Of a DNA stretch of 64,000 nucleotides, positions 47,723 through 57,617 are shown one piece after another (the first letter of the stretch is position 1; every line of letters begins with the position of its first letter). The notes beneath the pieces are model-generated. The model searched no databases. It was not told the DNA's origin and saw only the letters and a program-made list of their open reading frames with translations. The stretch covers positions 1 to 64,000 of the forward strand of contig NZ_BCTJ01000006.1 of the NCBI RefSeq assembly GCF_001571225.1, in the 5' to 3' direction. The stretch is from Hydrogenophaga palleronii NBRC 102513 (GTDB lineage: Bacteria > Pseudomonadota > Gammaproteobacteria > Burkholderiales > Burkholderiaceae_C). The position numbers and the translations under genes were made by a program.

Positions 47723-48601
47723 TCAGCCCAGCAAGGCAGCCAGGCCACCCTCGGGTTCAAAGCGCTGGTTGCGGTGCACCAGCCGGGTCGGGCCGGGCCA
47801 GGCCGGCGCCACGATGCTGTGCCGCGGGTCGCCGGGGTAACAGATCACGCGCCGGCCGTCTTCGTCGAAGGGTTCGGGTTCGATCAGCGCTGGCGGCCGG
47901 CTGCGCGCGGCAGCCAGCGCCTGCGACACGTCGGCCAGGGCGCTGAGCTGGCTCAGGCTCATGATCTGGGGCGGCGCAAGGTCGATCTCCCCGGCCCAGT
48001 AACGTTCGAGCGCGACACGCGGCGACTGCCAGACCGCCTCGGTGGCCTCGTGCGCGCAGTGCTCCACCACCTGGTCGTCCGGTGCCACGGCAACGAAAAA
48101 GCGGGTGTCGAAGCGTTTGTTGCTGACCGAGGGCACCCGCGGCGTGACCCAGCGCGACCATGGCACCAGGCAGGCGGTGGGCATGCGCAGGCCCAAGCCC
48201 TGCAGAACGGTCGGGAAAGCCGTGCCGGCGGCGGTCTGCTCGCGCACCCTGGCCACCAGCCCGGCGCCCTGCGCCTGGCCGAGCAGAAGGCCACACTCCT
48301 CGAAAGTCTCGCGCAGGGCGGCAACGTGCAGGCCCAGGGCGATGTCTGCGGCAAGCCCGGGCTCACCCAGCGCCGCCAGGCTGGCGCTGAGTGGGCGGTC
48401 CAGCGTGGCCGGTTCAACCAGCCGGTCGGCCGCATCCAGCTTGCCGCCGGGAAATACGTGCACGCCACCCAGCACGCCGGAGTTGCCGTGCCGGCGCACC
48501 AGCAGCACCTGCAAGCCAGCGGGCCCGTCGCGCAGCACCATCACGGTGGCCGAGGGCACGGGCGGGGTGAGCACTTCGTCGGAGTTGATGGCGATGGACA
48601 T
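47723..48601 (-). CDS. NUDIX hydrolase with a long insertion in the Nudix box
   Basis: 292 residues. The Nudix box is split: VFPGGKLDAAD lies about 45 residues before AALRETFEECGLLLG, instead of the standard short spacing. The REtfEEcG part is intact, so metal binding should persist. This split arrangement is seen in NUDT19-like CoA-diphosphatase relatives, which is my best guess. Start at MSIAINSDE. Divergent from rpoH. Confidence 0.88.
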   Translation of the reverse strand: MSIAINSDEVLTPPVPSATVMVLRDGPAGLQVLLVRRHGNSGVLGGVHVFPGGKLDAADRLVEPATLDRPLSASLAALGEPGLAADIALGLHVAALRETFEECGLLLGQAQGAGLVARVREQTAAGTAFPTVLQGLGLRMPTACLVPWSRWVTPRVPSVSNKRFDTRFFVAVAPDDQVVEHCAHEATEAVWQSPRVALERYWAGEIDLAPPQIMSLSQLSALADVSQALAAARSRPPALIEPEPFDEDGRRVICYPGDPRHSIVAPAWPGPTRLVHRNQRFEPEGGLAALLG

Positions 48602-48769
48602 GGAATGACATTGTGGCCCTCCGGCCCGCGGCGGGCGGTCGCCGTGGCGCAAGGCCTCTGAAATCAACACCTAAGAACTACTTTTCTGGCGTTGCCAGCC
48701 ACAAACCGGGGCCGGCCACCCCCTGCCAGATGCAAAACCGCACAGGGCCCGGGCCATGGAACTTCCGCT

Positions 48770-48796
48770 TTAGCACTCCCTCTTAGAGAGTGCTAA
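48770..48796. promoter_or_regulatory. CIRCE operator (HrcA-binding site) upstream of rpoH
   Basis: Exact match to the CIRCE consensus: TTAGCACTC, nine-base spacer, GAGTGCTAA. It ends 31 nt before the rpoH ATG, where it would block the promoter or early transcription. HrcA itself is encoded at 15069-16088. Negative control of sigma-32 by HrcA is therefore expected. It is the only CIRCE I see in the window. Confidence 0.95.
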
Positions 48797-48827
48797 CATG
48801 CTTCGCAGACACCTGAGGAGGGTTCAT

Positions 48828-49775
48828 ATGTCCCACACACTTGCTCCTGTTGCCACCGCCACCCAAGGCTCGATTGCCGTGGCCAACCCGTGGGCGCTGG
48901 TGCCGCCCCTGGGCAACCTGGACGCCTACATTTCCGCCGTCAACCGCCTGCCCCTGCTCACGCTGGAGCAGGAGCAGCAGGCCGCGCGCCGCCTGCGCGA
49001 CGACAACGACCTCGACGCCGCCGGCCAGCTGGTGATGTCCCACCTGCGCCTGGTGGTCTCCATTTCGCGCCAGTACCTGGGTTATGGCCTGCCGCACGGC
49101 GACCTGATCCAGGAAGGCAACGTCGGCCTGATGAAAGCCGTCAAGCGCTTCGACCCCGACCAGGGCGTGCGCCTGGTGAGCTACGCCATGCACTGGATCA
49201 AGGCCGAGATCCACGAATACATCCTGAAGAACTGGCGCATGGTCAAGCTCGCCACGACCAAGGCCCAGCGCAAGCTGTTCTTCAACCTGCGTTCGCGCAA
49301 GCAGGGCTTCCGTGCCGAGGCGCTGGATGGTGACACCCACCGCGAGGTGCTGTCGGACAACGAAGTTGGCGTGATGGCGCGCGAGCTCAACGTGAAGCCG
49401 GAAGAAGTGCGCGAAATGGAAACGCGCCTCTCGGGCGGCGACGTGGTGCTCGACCCGACCCCGGGCGACGACGGCGAAGACGCCTACGGCCCCATCGCCT
49501 ACCTGGCCGACGCCAACCACGAGCCAACTGCGGTGCTCGAATCGGCCCAGCGCGACCACCTCGCCACCGAAGGCGTGGCGCGGGCCATGAGCGAGCTCGA
49601 CGAACGCTCGCGCCGCATCGTCAGCGAGCGCTGGCTCAAGGTGAACGACGACGGCTCTGGCGGCATGACGCTGCACGAGCTGGCGGCCGAGTACGGCGTG
49701 AGCGCCGAGCGCGTGCGCCAGATCGAGGTGGCGGCCATGAAGAAGATGCGCAAGGCCCTGGCGGCCTACGCCTGA
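48828..49775 (+). CDS. rpoH: RNA polymerase sigma factor RpoH (sigma-32)
   Basis: Heat-shock sigma factor of 315 residues. Region 2: GDLIQEGNVGLMKAVKRFDPDQGVRLVSYAMHWIKAEIHEYIL; the RpoH box QRKLFFNLR is at 147-155; the region 4 helix-turn-helix is TLHELAAEYGVSAERVRQIE. GAGGAGG about 7 nt upstream fixes the ATG at 48828; an ATG at 48798 lacks such a site. A perfect CIRCE lies just upstream, and a terminator follows. Confidence 0.97.
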   Translation: MSHTLAPVATATQGSIAVANPWALVPPLGNLDAYISAVNRLPLLTLEQEQQAARRLRDDNDLDAAGQLVMSHLRLVVSISRQYLGYGLPHGDLIQEGNVGLMKAVKRFDPDQGVRLVSYAMHWIKAEIHEYILKNWRMVKLATTKAQRKLFFNLRSRKQGFRAEALDGDTHREVLSDNEVGVMARELNVKPEEVREMETRLSGGDVVLDPTPGDDGEDAYGPIAYLADANHEPTAVLESAQRDHLATEGVARAMSELDERSRRIVSERWLKVNDDGSGGMTLHELAAEYGVSAERVRQIEVAAMKKMRKALAAYA

Positions 49776-49819
49776 AGACCCGAGCGCCCCGCCAGCCCGG
49801 CGGGCCACTCGAATCGAAC

Positions 49820-49852
49820 AGCCCCGGTGGTCACACACCCCGGGGCTTTTTT
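49820..49852 (+). terminator. terminator after rpoH
   Basis: AGCCCCGG and CCGGGGCT pair around a 12-nt loop and continue into a six-T run. It separates rpoH from the following signalling gene. Confidence 0.85.
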
Positions 49853-49902
49853 CTTGGCCGGCCCGCCCCGGAAATGCCTCGAACCGGCGACACAATCGGT
49901 GC

Positions 49903-51693
49903 ATGTTTCAAACTGTGTTGTCGGCAGCGATGTCCTGCCGCCGGGCCCTGTGTGGGCCGCTGGCCTTTGCCGCTCTGGCCTTTTCCCTGAGCCTCCTCAC
50001 CGCCCTCCTGCTGCCCCAGCACGCCCGGGCCGACACGCACGCACCGCCGCTGGTGCTGCTGGACGGCTCACAGCCCACCATACCGCTCGCACAGCGCAGC
50101 ACCTGGTGGGTGGACAACAGCGGTGCGCTCAGCGTGCAGGATGTGGAAAGCGCCCAGTACCGCCTGCCCTTTGTGACGCGCAGCGAGGAGCACCGGCTGC
50201 GCCTGCGCGATGGTGCGGCGATGTGGGTGCGTTTCGAGGCCATGGCCACCGACGACGGCCAGCGCTGGGAACTGGAGCTGGCGCGTTCGGGCACAGACCG
50301 CATCAGCCTGTACTACCGGCAGGCCAATGGTGAGTGGAAAGCGCAGCACGCGGGCGACCGCATTGCGGTGCGGAACTGGGCCTTCCCCGACCGTTACCCG
50401 GTGTTCTCGCTCGACCCCCGCGTCAACACCCCCGTGACCTACTTCGTGCGCATCGAACACGCGCGTGTGCCCTTCTCCGGCTCCCTGCAGATCCACGACC
50501 ACAACACCCTGCGCGAACTGCGCATCCACCAGCAGTTCCTGCTCGGCGCCTACTTCGGGCTGGCGCTGCTGCTTGCGGCCACGGCCGTGGCCAACGCCCT
50601 GGTGTTCCGCGACGTCAGTTTTGCCGCCTACGCCATCTACATCAGCCTGCTTGGCCTGGCGCTGGCGGCGTCGCTCGGCGTGGGCGGGCAGTTCCTGTGG
50701 CCGGGTGCGGTGCGCTGGAACGGTCAGGCGGAGTTTGTGCTGCTGCCGCTGGCGGCCGTGGCCGGCATGCTGTTCGTGCGGCATGTGGTGCAGCCCCGGC
50801 GCATCGGCCGCTGGCTGGACCGCAGCGCGCTCACGCTGGCGGCGCTGTTCCTGGCCCTGATGGTCTGGGACACCATCGCGCCCAGCGACGGCAGCTTGCT
50901 GGCCGTCACCACGCTCGGGGCGCTGACCATGCTGCTGGTCTACGCCATGCTCTGGCCCGCCTGGCGCACCGGTGACCGCTGGGTGCGCTGGATCGCGCTG
51001 GGCATGCTGCCGATCCTGCTGGCCGGTGCGTTACCTGTGCTGCGCAACTTCGGGCTGCTGTCTTCCGGGTTCCTGTCGCAGTACGGCATGGCCATCGCCG
51101 CCGCCATCGAGGCGCCCCTGTTGATCTATGGCCTGCTGCAGCGCTCGTCCCAGCAGCACGAGGCACAGGCCCGCGCCCGCGCCCTGGCGCTCACAGAGCC
51201 CCTCACCGGCCTGAGCAACCGGCACAACTTCATGCTGCGCCTGCACGAAAGCCTGGTGCGTGCGCAGCGCTACGAGCACCGCAGCGCGCTGCTGCTGATC
51301 GCACTGGACAACCACACCTGGTTTGTCGAACAGCACGGACGCGAGGTGGCCGACCGCGCGCTGGTGATCACCGGCTCGCTGCTGCGTTCGGTGGCACGCG
51401 ACGTGGATGCCGCCAGCCGCGTGGACGACAGCACCCTGGCGCTGCTGCTGGAAGGCCCGGTGCGCGAGGGGCAGGCTCTGGCGGCCGCCACCAGCATCGT
51501 CGCCGGTGGCCTACGGCCGTCGGCGCAACTGCCGGTGGGCAGCACCCTGAAGTTCAAGATCGTGGTGGCGCTGCTGCCCGATCCGGCGCAGGACCTGCAG
51601 CAGGACGCCCAGGCCCACCTGGACTGGCTGCAAGGTGCCATGGACACACTTCGCAAGGACCCGCGCAAGGCGATCCTGAAGTTGAATTCCTAG
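49903..51693 (+). CDS. 7TM-DISM sensor protein with degenerate GGDEF domain
   Basis: 596 residues. Signal peptide, then a periplasmic jelly-roll-like 7TMR-DISM extracellular domain (about 45-195; WVRFEA, WELELARSGTDRISLYY), seven membrane helices (about 205-415), and a C-terminal GGDEF-like domain (about 425-590) starting LTEPLTGLSNRHNF. The active-site loop that should read GGDEF is replaced by RVDDS near residue 507, so diguanylate cyclase activity is unlikely. It may sense a ligand and signal by interaction or bind nucleotide without catalysis. Confidence 0.87.
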   Translation: MFQTVLSAAMSCRRALCGPLAFAALAFSLSLLTALLLPQHARADTHAPPLVLLDGSQPTIPLAQRSTWWVDNSGALSVQDVESAQYRLPFVTRSEEHRLRLRDGAAMWVRFEAMATDDGQRWELELARSGTDRISLYYRQANGEWKAQHAGDRIAVRNWAFPDRYPVFSLDPRVNTPVTYFVRIEHARVPFSGSLQIHDHNTLRELRIHQQFLLGAYFGLALLLAATAVANALVFRDVSFAAYAIYISLLGLALAASLGVGGQFLWPGAVRWNGQAEFVLLPLAAVAGMLFVRHVVQPRRIGRWLDRSALTLAALFLALMVWDTIAPSDGSLLAVTTLGALTMLLVYAMLWPAWRTGDRWVRWIALGMLPILLAGALPVLRNFGLLSSGFLSQYGMAIAAAIEAPLLIYGLLQRSSQQHEAQARARALALTEPLTGLSNRHNFMLRLHESLVRAQRYEHRSALLLIALDNHTWFVEQHGREVADRALVITGSLLRSVARDVDAASRVDDSTLALLLEGPVREGQALAAATSIVAGGLRPSAQLPVGSTLKFKIVVALLPDPAQDLQQDAQAHLDWLQGAMDTLRKDPRKAILKLNS

Positions 51694-51784
51694 GCAGCGG
51701 CTCAGCCGGTGTGTGACCGGCGGCGCAGGGGGAGTGCGCACACTGCCGGAGTGCGACCCATCACGAAAGAGACAACGCCAGACC

Positions 51785-51888
51785 AGGGGCAGCAAGGGTC
51801 CGGCTTCGCCGGCCTAAGCTGCCGTCCCCCTCCCAGCGCCGAAGGCGCGCAAGAGAGGGGGAAGCCGCGTCAGCGGCGCAGGGGGAGC
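51785..51888 (-). repeat. intergenic hairpin repeat, copy C
   Basis: Same module order as copy B when read on the minus strand: CCCCCTGCGCCGCTGACGCGG, CTTCCCCCTC...GGGGGA, GGCCGGCGAAGCCGG. It fills the gap between the convergent 7TM-GGDEF and lysS genes and ends 5 nt before the lysS stop, so it may serve as a transcription boundary. Confidence 0.75.
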
Positions 51889-51892
51889 CTCT

Positions 51893-53443
<1,551 letters not shown>

Positions 53444-53496
53444 GAATGAAAAATGGGTTGGGCACCGCGGTGCGCAACCCGGGATTGTAGTTTTAG

Positions 53497-53598
53497 GTGC
53501 CCCCCCGCCGCGCTGATGCGCGCGCGCCCTCAAGAGGGGCGCACCCTGGGGCCGGCAAAGCCGGATCCTCGGGTGCCCTGGATGGGGCACCTCGCGCC
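53497..53598 (+). repeat. intergenic hairpin repeat, copy D
   Basis: Shortened copy between lysS and livF: CCCCCCCGCCGCGCTGATGCG, GCGCCCTC-AA-GAGGGGCGC, GGCCGG-CAAA-GCCGG, and a final GTGCCC/GGGGCAC hairpin like that of copy B. Confidence 0.7.
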
Positions 53599-53624
53599 GG
53601 CATCGCGCCGTCGCGTGAGCCGCT

Positions 53625-54341
53625 TTATTCGCCGAGGTAGGCGGCGCGCACCTTGGGGTCGTCGAGCATCTCGCGGCCGATGCCGGTCATGATGATTTCG
53701 CCCGAGTCCATCACGTAACCTCGGTCGGCGATCTGCAGGGCGCGGCGGGCGTTCTGTTCCACCAGCAGAATGGTCACGCCCTGGGCCGACACGTCGCGCA
53801 CGACCTCGAAGATCTTGTCCACCATGATGGGCGACAGGCCCATGGACGGCTCGTCGAGCAACAGCACCTTGGGCTGGCTCATCAGTGCGCGCGCCATCGC
53901 CAGCATCTGCTGCTCGCCACCGCTCATGGTGCCGGCGAGCTGGTCCTTGCGTTCGCGCAGGCGCGGGAAGATGCCGAACATCTTGTCGATGTCGTGCGCA
54001 ATGCCGGCCTTGTCGGTGCGGATGTAGGCGCCCATCTGCAGGTTCTCGGTGATGGTCATGCGCGTGAACACGCCGCGGCCTTCCGGCACCATGGCCAGGC
54101 CCTGTTTCACCAGGTCCCAGGCACCCTTGCCCTTGATGCTCTTGCCCATGTACTCGATGTCGCCAGCCTCGAATGCCAGCGAACCGGTGACGGCCTTCAT
54201 CGTGGTGGTCTTGCCGGCGCCGTTGGAGCCGATGAGCGAGATCAGCTCGCCTTCGCGCACTTCGAGGTCGACGCCCTTGACGGCCTTGATGCCGCCATAC
54301 GCCACCTTCAGACCGCTGATTTTGAGAAGTGTGTTTGCCAT
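53625..54341 (-). CDS. livF: branched-chain amino acid ABC transporter ATPase LivF
   Basis: 238 residues. Walker [10 protein letters not shown] (37-45), signature [15 protein letters not shown], Walker [14 protein letters not shown] and a C-terminal YLGE typical of LivF. It powers HAAT-family uptake together with LivG, LivM and LivH encoded upstream. Separated from livG by 130 nt containing an intergenic repeat, unlike the tight spacing in the rest of the operon. Confidence 0.94.
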   Translation of the reverse strand: MANTLLKISGLKVAYGGIKAVKGVDLEVREGELISLIGSNGAGKTTTMKAVTGSLAFEAGDIEYMGKSIKGKGAWDLVKQGLAMVPEGRGVFTRMTITENLQMGAYIRTDKAGIAHDIDKMFGIFPRLRERKDQLAGTMSGGEQQMLAMARALMSQPKVLLLDEPSMGLSPIMVDKIFEVVRDVSAQGVTILLVEQNARRALQIADRGYVMDSGEIIMTGIGREMLDDPKVRAAYLGE

Positions 54342-54388
54342 GTGATTTCCTGTTCGTTGCGCGATCCGGCGCGAGGGACGTCAAACCA

Positions 54389-54466
54389 GAGCATCGCGGA
54401 ACCGGCCTTGCCGGGCCGCAGATGCGGCCCCCTGAAGGGGGTGACGCGAAGCGGCGCGTGGCTGGG
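54389..54466 (-). repeat. intergenic hairpin repeat, copy E
   Basis: Copy inside the liv operon between livG and livF. Read on the minus strand: GCGCCGCTTCGCGTC, CCCCCTTCAGGGGG, then CCCGGCAAGGCCGG. It may modulate livF levels relative to the upstream genes. Confidence 0.7.
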
Positions 54467-54471
54467 CCATG

Positions 54472-55242
54472 TCAGTGACCACCGGTGCCGAGATAGGCCT
54501 CGATCACCTTCGGGTCCTTTTGCACGTCGGCGGGGGAGCCCGAGGCCAGTTGTTTGCCGTAGTCGAGCACGGTGACGCGGTCGCACAGGCCCATCACCAG
54601 CTTCACGTCGTGTTCGATCAACAGGATGGTGCGGTCGTCCTTGCGGATCTGGTCGATCAGTTCGCGCAGCTGCACCTTTTCGGTCGCGTTCATGCCGGCA
54701 GCGGGTTCGTCCAGCGCGATCAGCTGCGGGTCGGTCGCCAGGGCGCGAGCGATCTCGAGCCGGCGCTGGTCACCGTAGCTCAGCGTGCGCGACTTGTACT
54801 CGGCCAGCTTCTCGATGCCCACATAGGCCAGCAGCTCGCGCGCCCGCTCGCGGATCGCCGTCTCCTCGCGCTTGAAGCCGGGCGTGCGCAGCACGGCGCC
54901 GATCAGGCCCGAGTGGGTGCGCACATGGCGGCCCACCATCACGTTTTCCAGTGCCGTCATTTCGGCGAACAGGCGAATGTTCTGGAAGGTGCGAGCGATG
55001 CCGGCCTTGGCCACTTCGTGCACGGCGGTTGGCGTGTAGGCCTTGCCCGCGAGCTCGAAGGATCCGCTGTCGGGCGTGTACAGCCCGGTCAGCACGTTGA
55101 AGAAGGTGGTCTTGCCGGCGCCGTTGGGGCCGATCAGGCCATAGACCTGGCCGCGTTTGATTTCGATGCCCACATCGCTCAGGGCCTGCAGGCCACCGAA
55201 GCGCTTGGAGACGTTCGCCACTTTGAGAATCGTGTCGGTCAT
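54472..55242 (-). CDS. livG: branched-chain amino acid ABC transporter ATPase LivG
   Basis: 256 residues. Walker A GPNGAGKTT (40-48), IARTFQNIRLFAEMTALENVMVG, signature LSYGDQRRLEIARALA, Walker B LIALDEPAAGMN, switch EHDVKLVM, C-terminal EAYLG. The long LivG-type insertion after the Q-loop is present. Start at MTDTILKV; 13 nt after livM. Confidence 0.95.
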   Translation of the reverse strand: MTDTILKVANVSKRFGGLQALSDVGIEIKRGQVYGLIGPNGAGKTTFFNVLTGLYTPDSGSFELAGKAYTPTAVHEVAKAGIARTFQNIRLFAEMTALENVMVGRHVRTHSGLIGAVLRTPGFKREETAIRERARELLAYVGIEKLAEYKSRTLSYGDQRRLEIARALATDPQLIALDEPAAGMNATEKVQLRELIDQIRKDDRTILLIEHDVKLVMGLCDRVTVLDYGKQLASGSPADVQKDPKVIEAYLGTGGH

Positions 55243-55255
55243 CTGGATTCTCCGC

Positions 55256-56341
55256 TCACTTGGACAGGGACTTGCCATGCTCGGGCGCGGGCCACAAGCC
55301 TTTGGGGCGAAGCAACATCACCACCACCATGGCCAGCGCAATCAGCAGCTGGCGCAGGATTTCCGGTGCCAGGCGGCCGTCGGTCATGGCGGTGAGCGGG
55401 TGCGCCACGTGGCGCAGCAGCTCGGGCAGGCCGGCCAGCAGCAAGGCGCCGAGCACCACGCCCGGGATGTGGCCGATTCCACCCAGCACCACCATGGCCA
55501 CGACCATGATCGACTCCATCAGCGAGAAGGATTCGGGCGACACGAAACGCTGGAACGAAGCGAACAACACGCCGGAGACACCACCGAAGGAAGCACCCAT
55601 GCCGAAGGCCAGCAGCTTGAGGTTGCGCGTGTTCAGGCCCATGGCCTTGGCGGCGATTTCGTCTTCGCGGATGGCCATCCAGGCGCGGCCAATGCGCGAA
55701 TCCTGCAGGCGGTACGAGATGATGATCGCCAGGATCACGAAGAACAGGAACAGGTAGTAGTAGAGCGTGACCGGCTGGAAGGTGAAGTCGCCAATGGTCA
55801 GGCGCTTGCCGAGGTCCAGCCCAAAGACCGAGATGGTGTCGATCTGGCTGATGCCCTTGGGGCCGTTGGTGATGTTCACCGGACGGTCCATGTTGAGCAG
55901 GAAGATGCGAATGATCTCGCCGAAGCCCAGCGTGATGATGGCCAGGTAGTCGCCGCGCAGCTTGAGCGTGGGGGCGCCCAAGATCATGCCGACCACGCCC
56001 GCAACCACCGCCGCGAGGATCATCACCCACCAGATGCTGTAGTGCAGTCCGTTGGGGAACATCGCCTTGATGGCCGGGAAGGTGTCGGCCAGGTGGGGCG
56101 AACCGAGCAAGGCAAACACGTAGGCCCCAACGGCGAAGAAGGCGATGTAGCCCAGATCCAGCAGGCCGGCGTAGCCGACCACGATGTTCAGACCCAGGGC
56201 CAACAGCACATACATGAGTGCGATATCGACAATGCGCACCCAGGAGTTGCTGCCGGTCGATTGCAGGATGATGGGCAGCAGCAACAGGGCCACTGCGGCG
56301 AGCACGAAGGCGATCAGCTTGCCGGTTTTGGTGTTCATCAT
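55256..56341 (-). CDS. livM: branched-chain amino acid ABC transporter permease LivM
   Basis: 361-residue permease with about ten membrane helices. ALGLNIVVGYAGLLDLGYIAFFAVGAYV and the cytoplasmic coupling segment DSRIGRAWMAIREDEIAAKAMGLN are diagnostic of LivM. The gene starts with two consecutive ATG codons. Follows livH by 18 nt. Confidence 0.95.
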   Translation of the reverse strand: MMNTKTGKLIAFVLAAVALLLLPIILQSTGSNSWVRIVDIALMYVLLALGLNIVVGYAGLLDLGYIAFFAVGAYVFALLGSPHLADTFPAIKAMFPNGLHYSIWWVMILAAVVAGVVGMILGAPTLKLRGDYLAIITLGFGEIIRIFLLNMDRPVNITNGPKGISQIDTISVFGLDLGKRLTIGDFTFQPVTLYYYLFLFFVILAIIISYRLQDSRIGRAWMAIREDEIAAKAMGLNTRNLKLLAFGMGASFGGVSGVLFASFQRFVSPESFSLMESIMVVAMVVLGGIGHIPGVVLGALLLAGLPELLRHVAHPLTAMTDGRLAPEILRQLLIALAMVVVMLLRPKGLWPAPEHGKSLSK

Positions 56342-56359
56342 GGTGTTTCTCCCTGGCGA

Positions 56360-57289
56360 TCAGGCTCGGTCCGCCACACGTTCACCCAGCAGGCCCGAAG
56401 GGCGCAGCGTGAGCACGATGGCCAGCACGATGAAAGCGAAGATGTCGGTGTACTGGCTGCCCAGCACACCACCGGTGAGCTTGCCCAGGTAACCGGCACC
56501 CAACGATTCGATCAGGCCCAGGGCAATGCCCCCGACCACCGCACCGGCGAGGTTGCCGATGCCCCCCATGACCGCCGCCACAAAAGCCTTGAGGCCGGGC
56601 ATGAAGCCCATGGCGTGCTGCACCGTGCCGTAGTTGGAAGCCCACATCACACCCGCGATGGCCGCGAGCATGGCGCCGATGATGAAGGTGGCGGAGATGA
56701 CCGTGTCGGGCTTGATGCCCATGAGCGCCGCCACCCGCGGGTTCTCGGCGGTGGCGCGCATGGCGCGTCCCAGATTGGTGCGGTTGACCAGCCACATGAG
56801 GAAGGCCAGCGTGACGGCCGTGGTGGCCAGGATGACGACCTGCGTCACCGAGATGACCGCGCCGCCCACTTCAATCGGAGAGCGCGAGAGCATCGAGGGA
56901 TAGGACTTGGGGTTGGGCGCCCAGATGATCATGGCGAATGTCTGCAGCAGCAGCGACATACCGATGGCGGTGATCAGCGGCGCCAACCGGTTGGAGTTGC
57001 GCAGCGGCCGGTAGGCGAGTTTCTCGATCGAGAAGTTGAGCGTGGCGCAGATCACCATGGCGATGACCGTGGCCAGGAACAGGATCATCCAGGTGGGCAA
57101 CCCGGTGGATGCGCTGGTCATCCAGCCGATGACGGTCCAGCTGGTCAGGGCGCCCACCATCAGCACGTCACCGTGCGCAAAGTTGATGAGGCCGATGATC
57201 CCGTACACCATGGTGTAGCCCAAGGCCACCAGGGCGTACATGCTGCCCAGCACCAGACCGTTGATGATCTGCTGAAGCAAAACGTCCAT
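56360..57289 (-). CDS. livH: branched-chain amino acid ABC transporter permease LivH
   Basis: 309-residue permease with about eight helices: MDVLLQQIINGLVLGSMYAL, VYGIIGLINFAHGDVLMVGAL and the coupling segment NLGRAMRATAENPRVAALMGI. First gene of livH-M-G-F. No periplasmic binding protein (LivJ/LivK) gene lies in the window, so it is encoded elsewhere or replaced. Confidence 0.95.
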   Translation of the reverse strand: MDVLLQQIINGLVLGSMYALVALGYTMVYGIIGLINFAHGDVLMVGALTSWTVIGWMTSASTGLPTWMILFLATVIAMVICATLNFSIEKLAYRPLRNSNRLAPLITAIGMSLLLQTFAMIIWAPNPKSYPSMLSRSPIEVGGAVISVTQVVILATTAVTLAFLMWLVNRTNLGRAMRATAENPRVAALMGIKPDTVISATFIIGAMLAAIAGVMWASNYGTVQHAMGFMPGLKAFVAAVMGGIGNLAGAVVGGIALGLIESLGAGYLGKLTGGVLGSQYTDIFAFIVLAIVLTLRPSGLLGERVADRA

Positions 57290-57617
57290 GAAAGATTCTC
57301 CGTGTATGTGACAGGCCAGAAAACGCTTGTGGCTCAGGTTGCTTCAACCTAGCAAAAAACCCGCCAGACATGCCCCTGAAACAGGACTGCCCGCAGGTTG
57401 GTGGACGGATTGTAATGACGCGTTTTTGGGCTCCCATGCGTGTAAGCCCTTACCCGTCAGGGGTTTACCCTGGTTTTAGAGCGGGCTCCTCAACGCACAT
57501 CAGCACGAATGCAGGTGCATTAGTTATTTTGATTTTGAGGTGGCTTGCGCCCGCGCAACTTATTGAGTTGGCACGGCTTTGCGCGCGGCGGCACACCCGC
57601 CATCGAGCCGGTCACAT
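57290..57617. other. gap upstream of the liv operon
   Basis: 328 nt without a supported gene. The livH promoter should lie near 57400-57420 (minus strand ATTACAAT as a possible -10). A short inverted repeat GTAAG-CC-CTTAC occurs at 57442-57453 and could be an operator, though its small arms make chance likely. No terminator for the glycosyltransferase gene that ends at 57618 is apparent. Confidence 0.4.

Noticed and set aside
55157-57352. 731-codon open frame antisense to livG/livM/livH
   Set aside because: Shadow frame; the product is Asp/His/Gln-rich without any motif, while the minus-strand genes are unmistakable transporter components.
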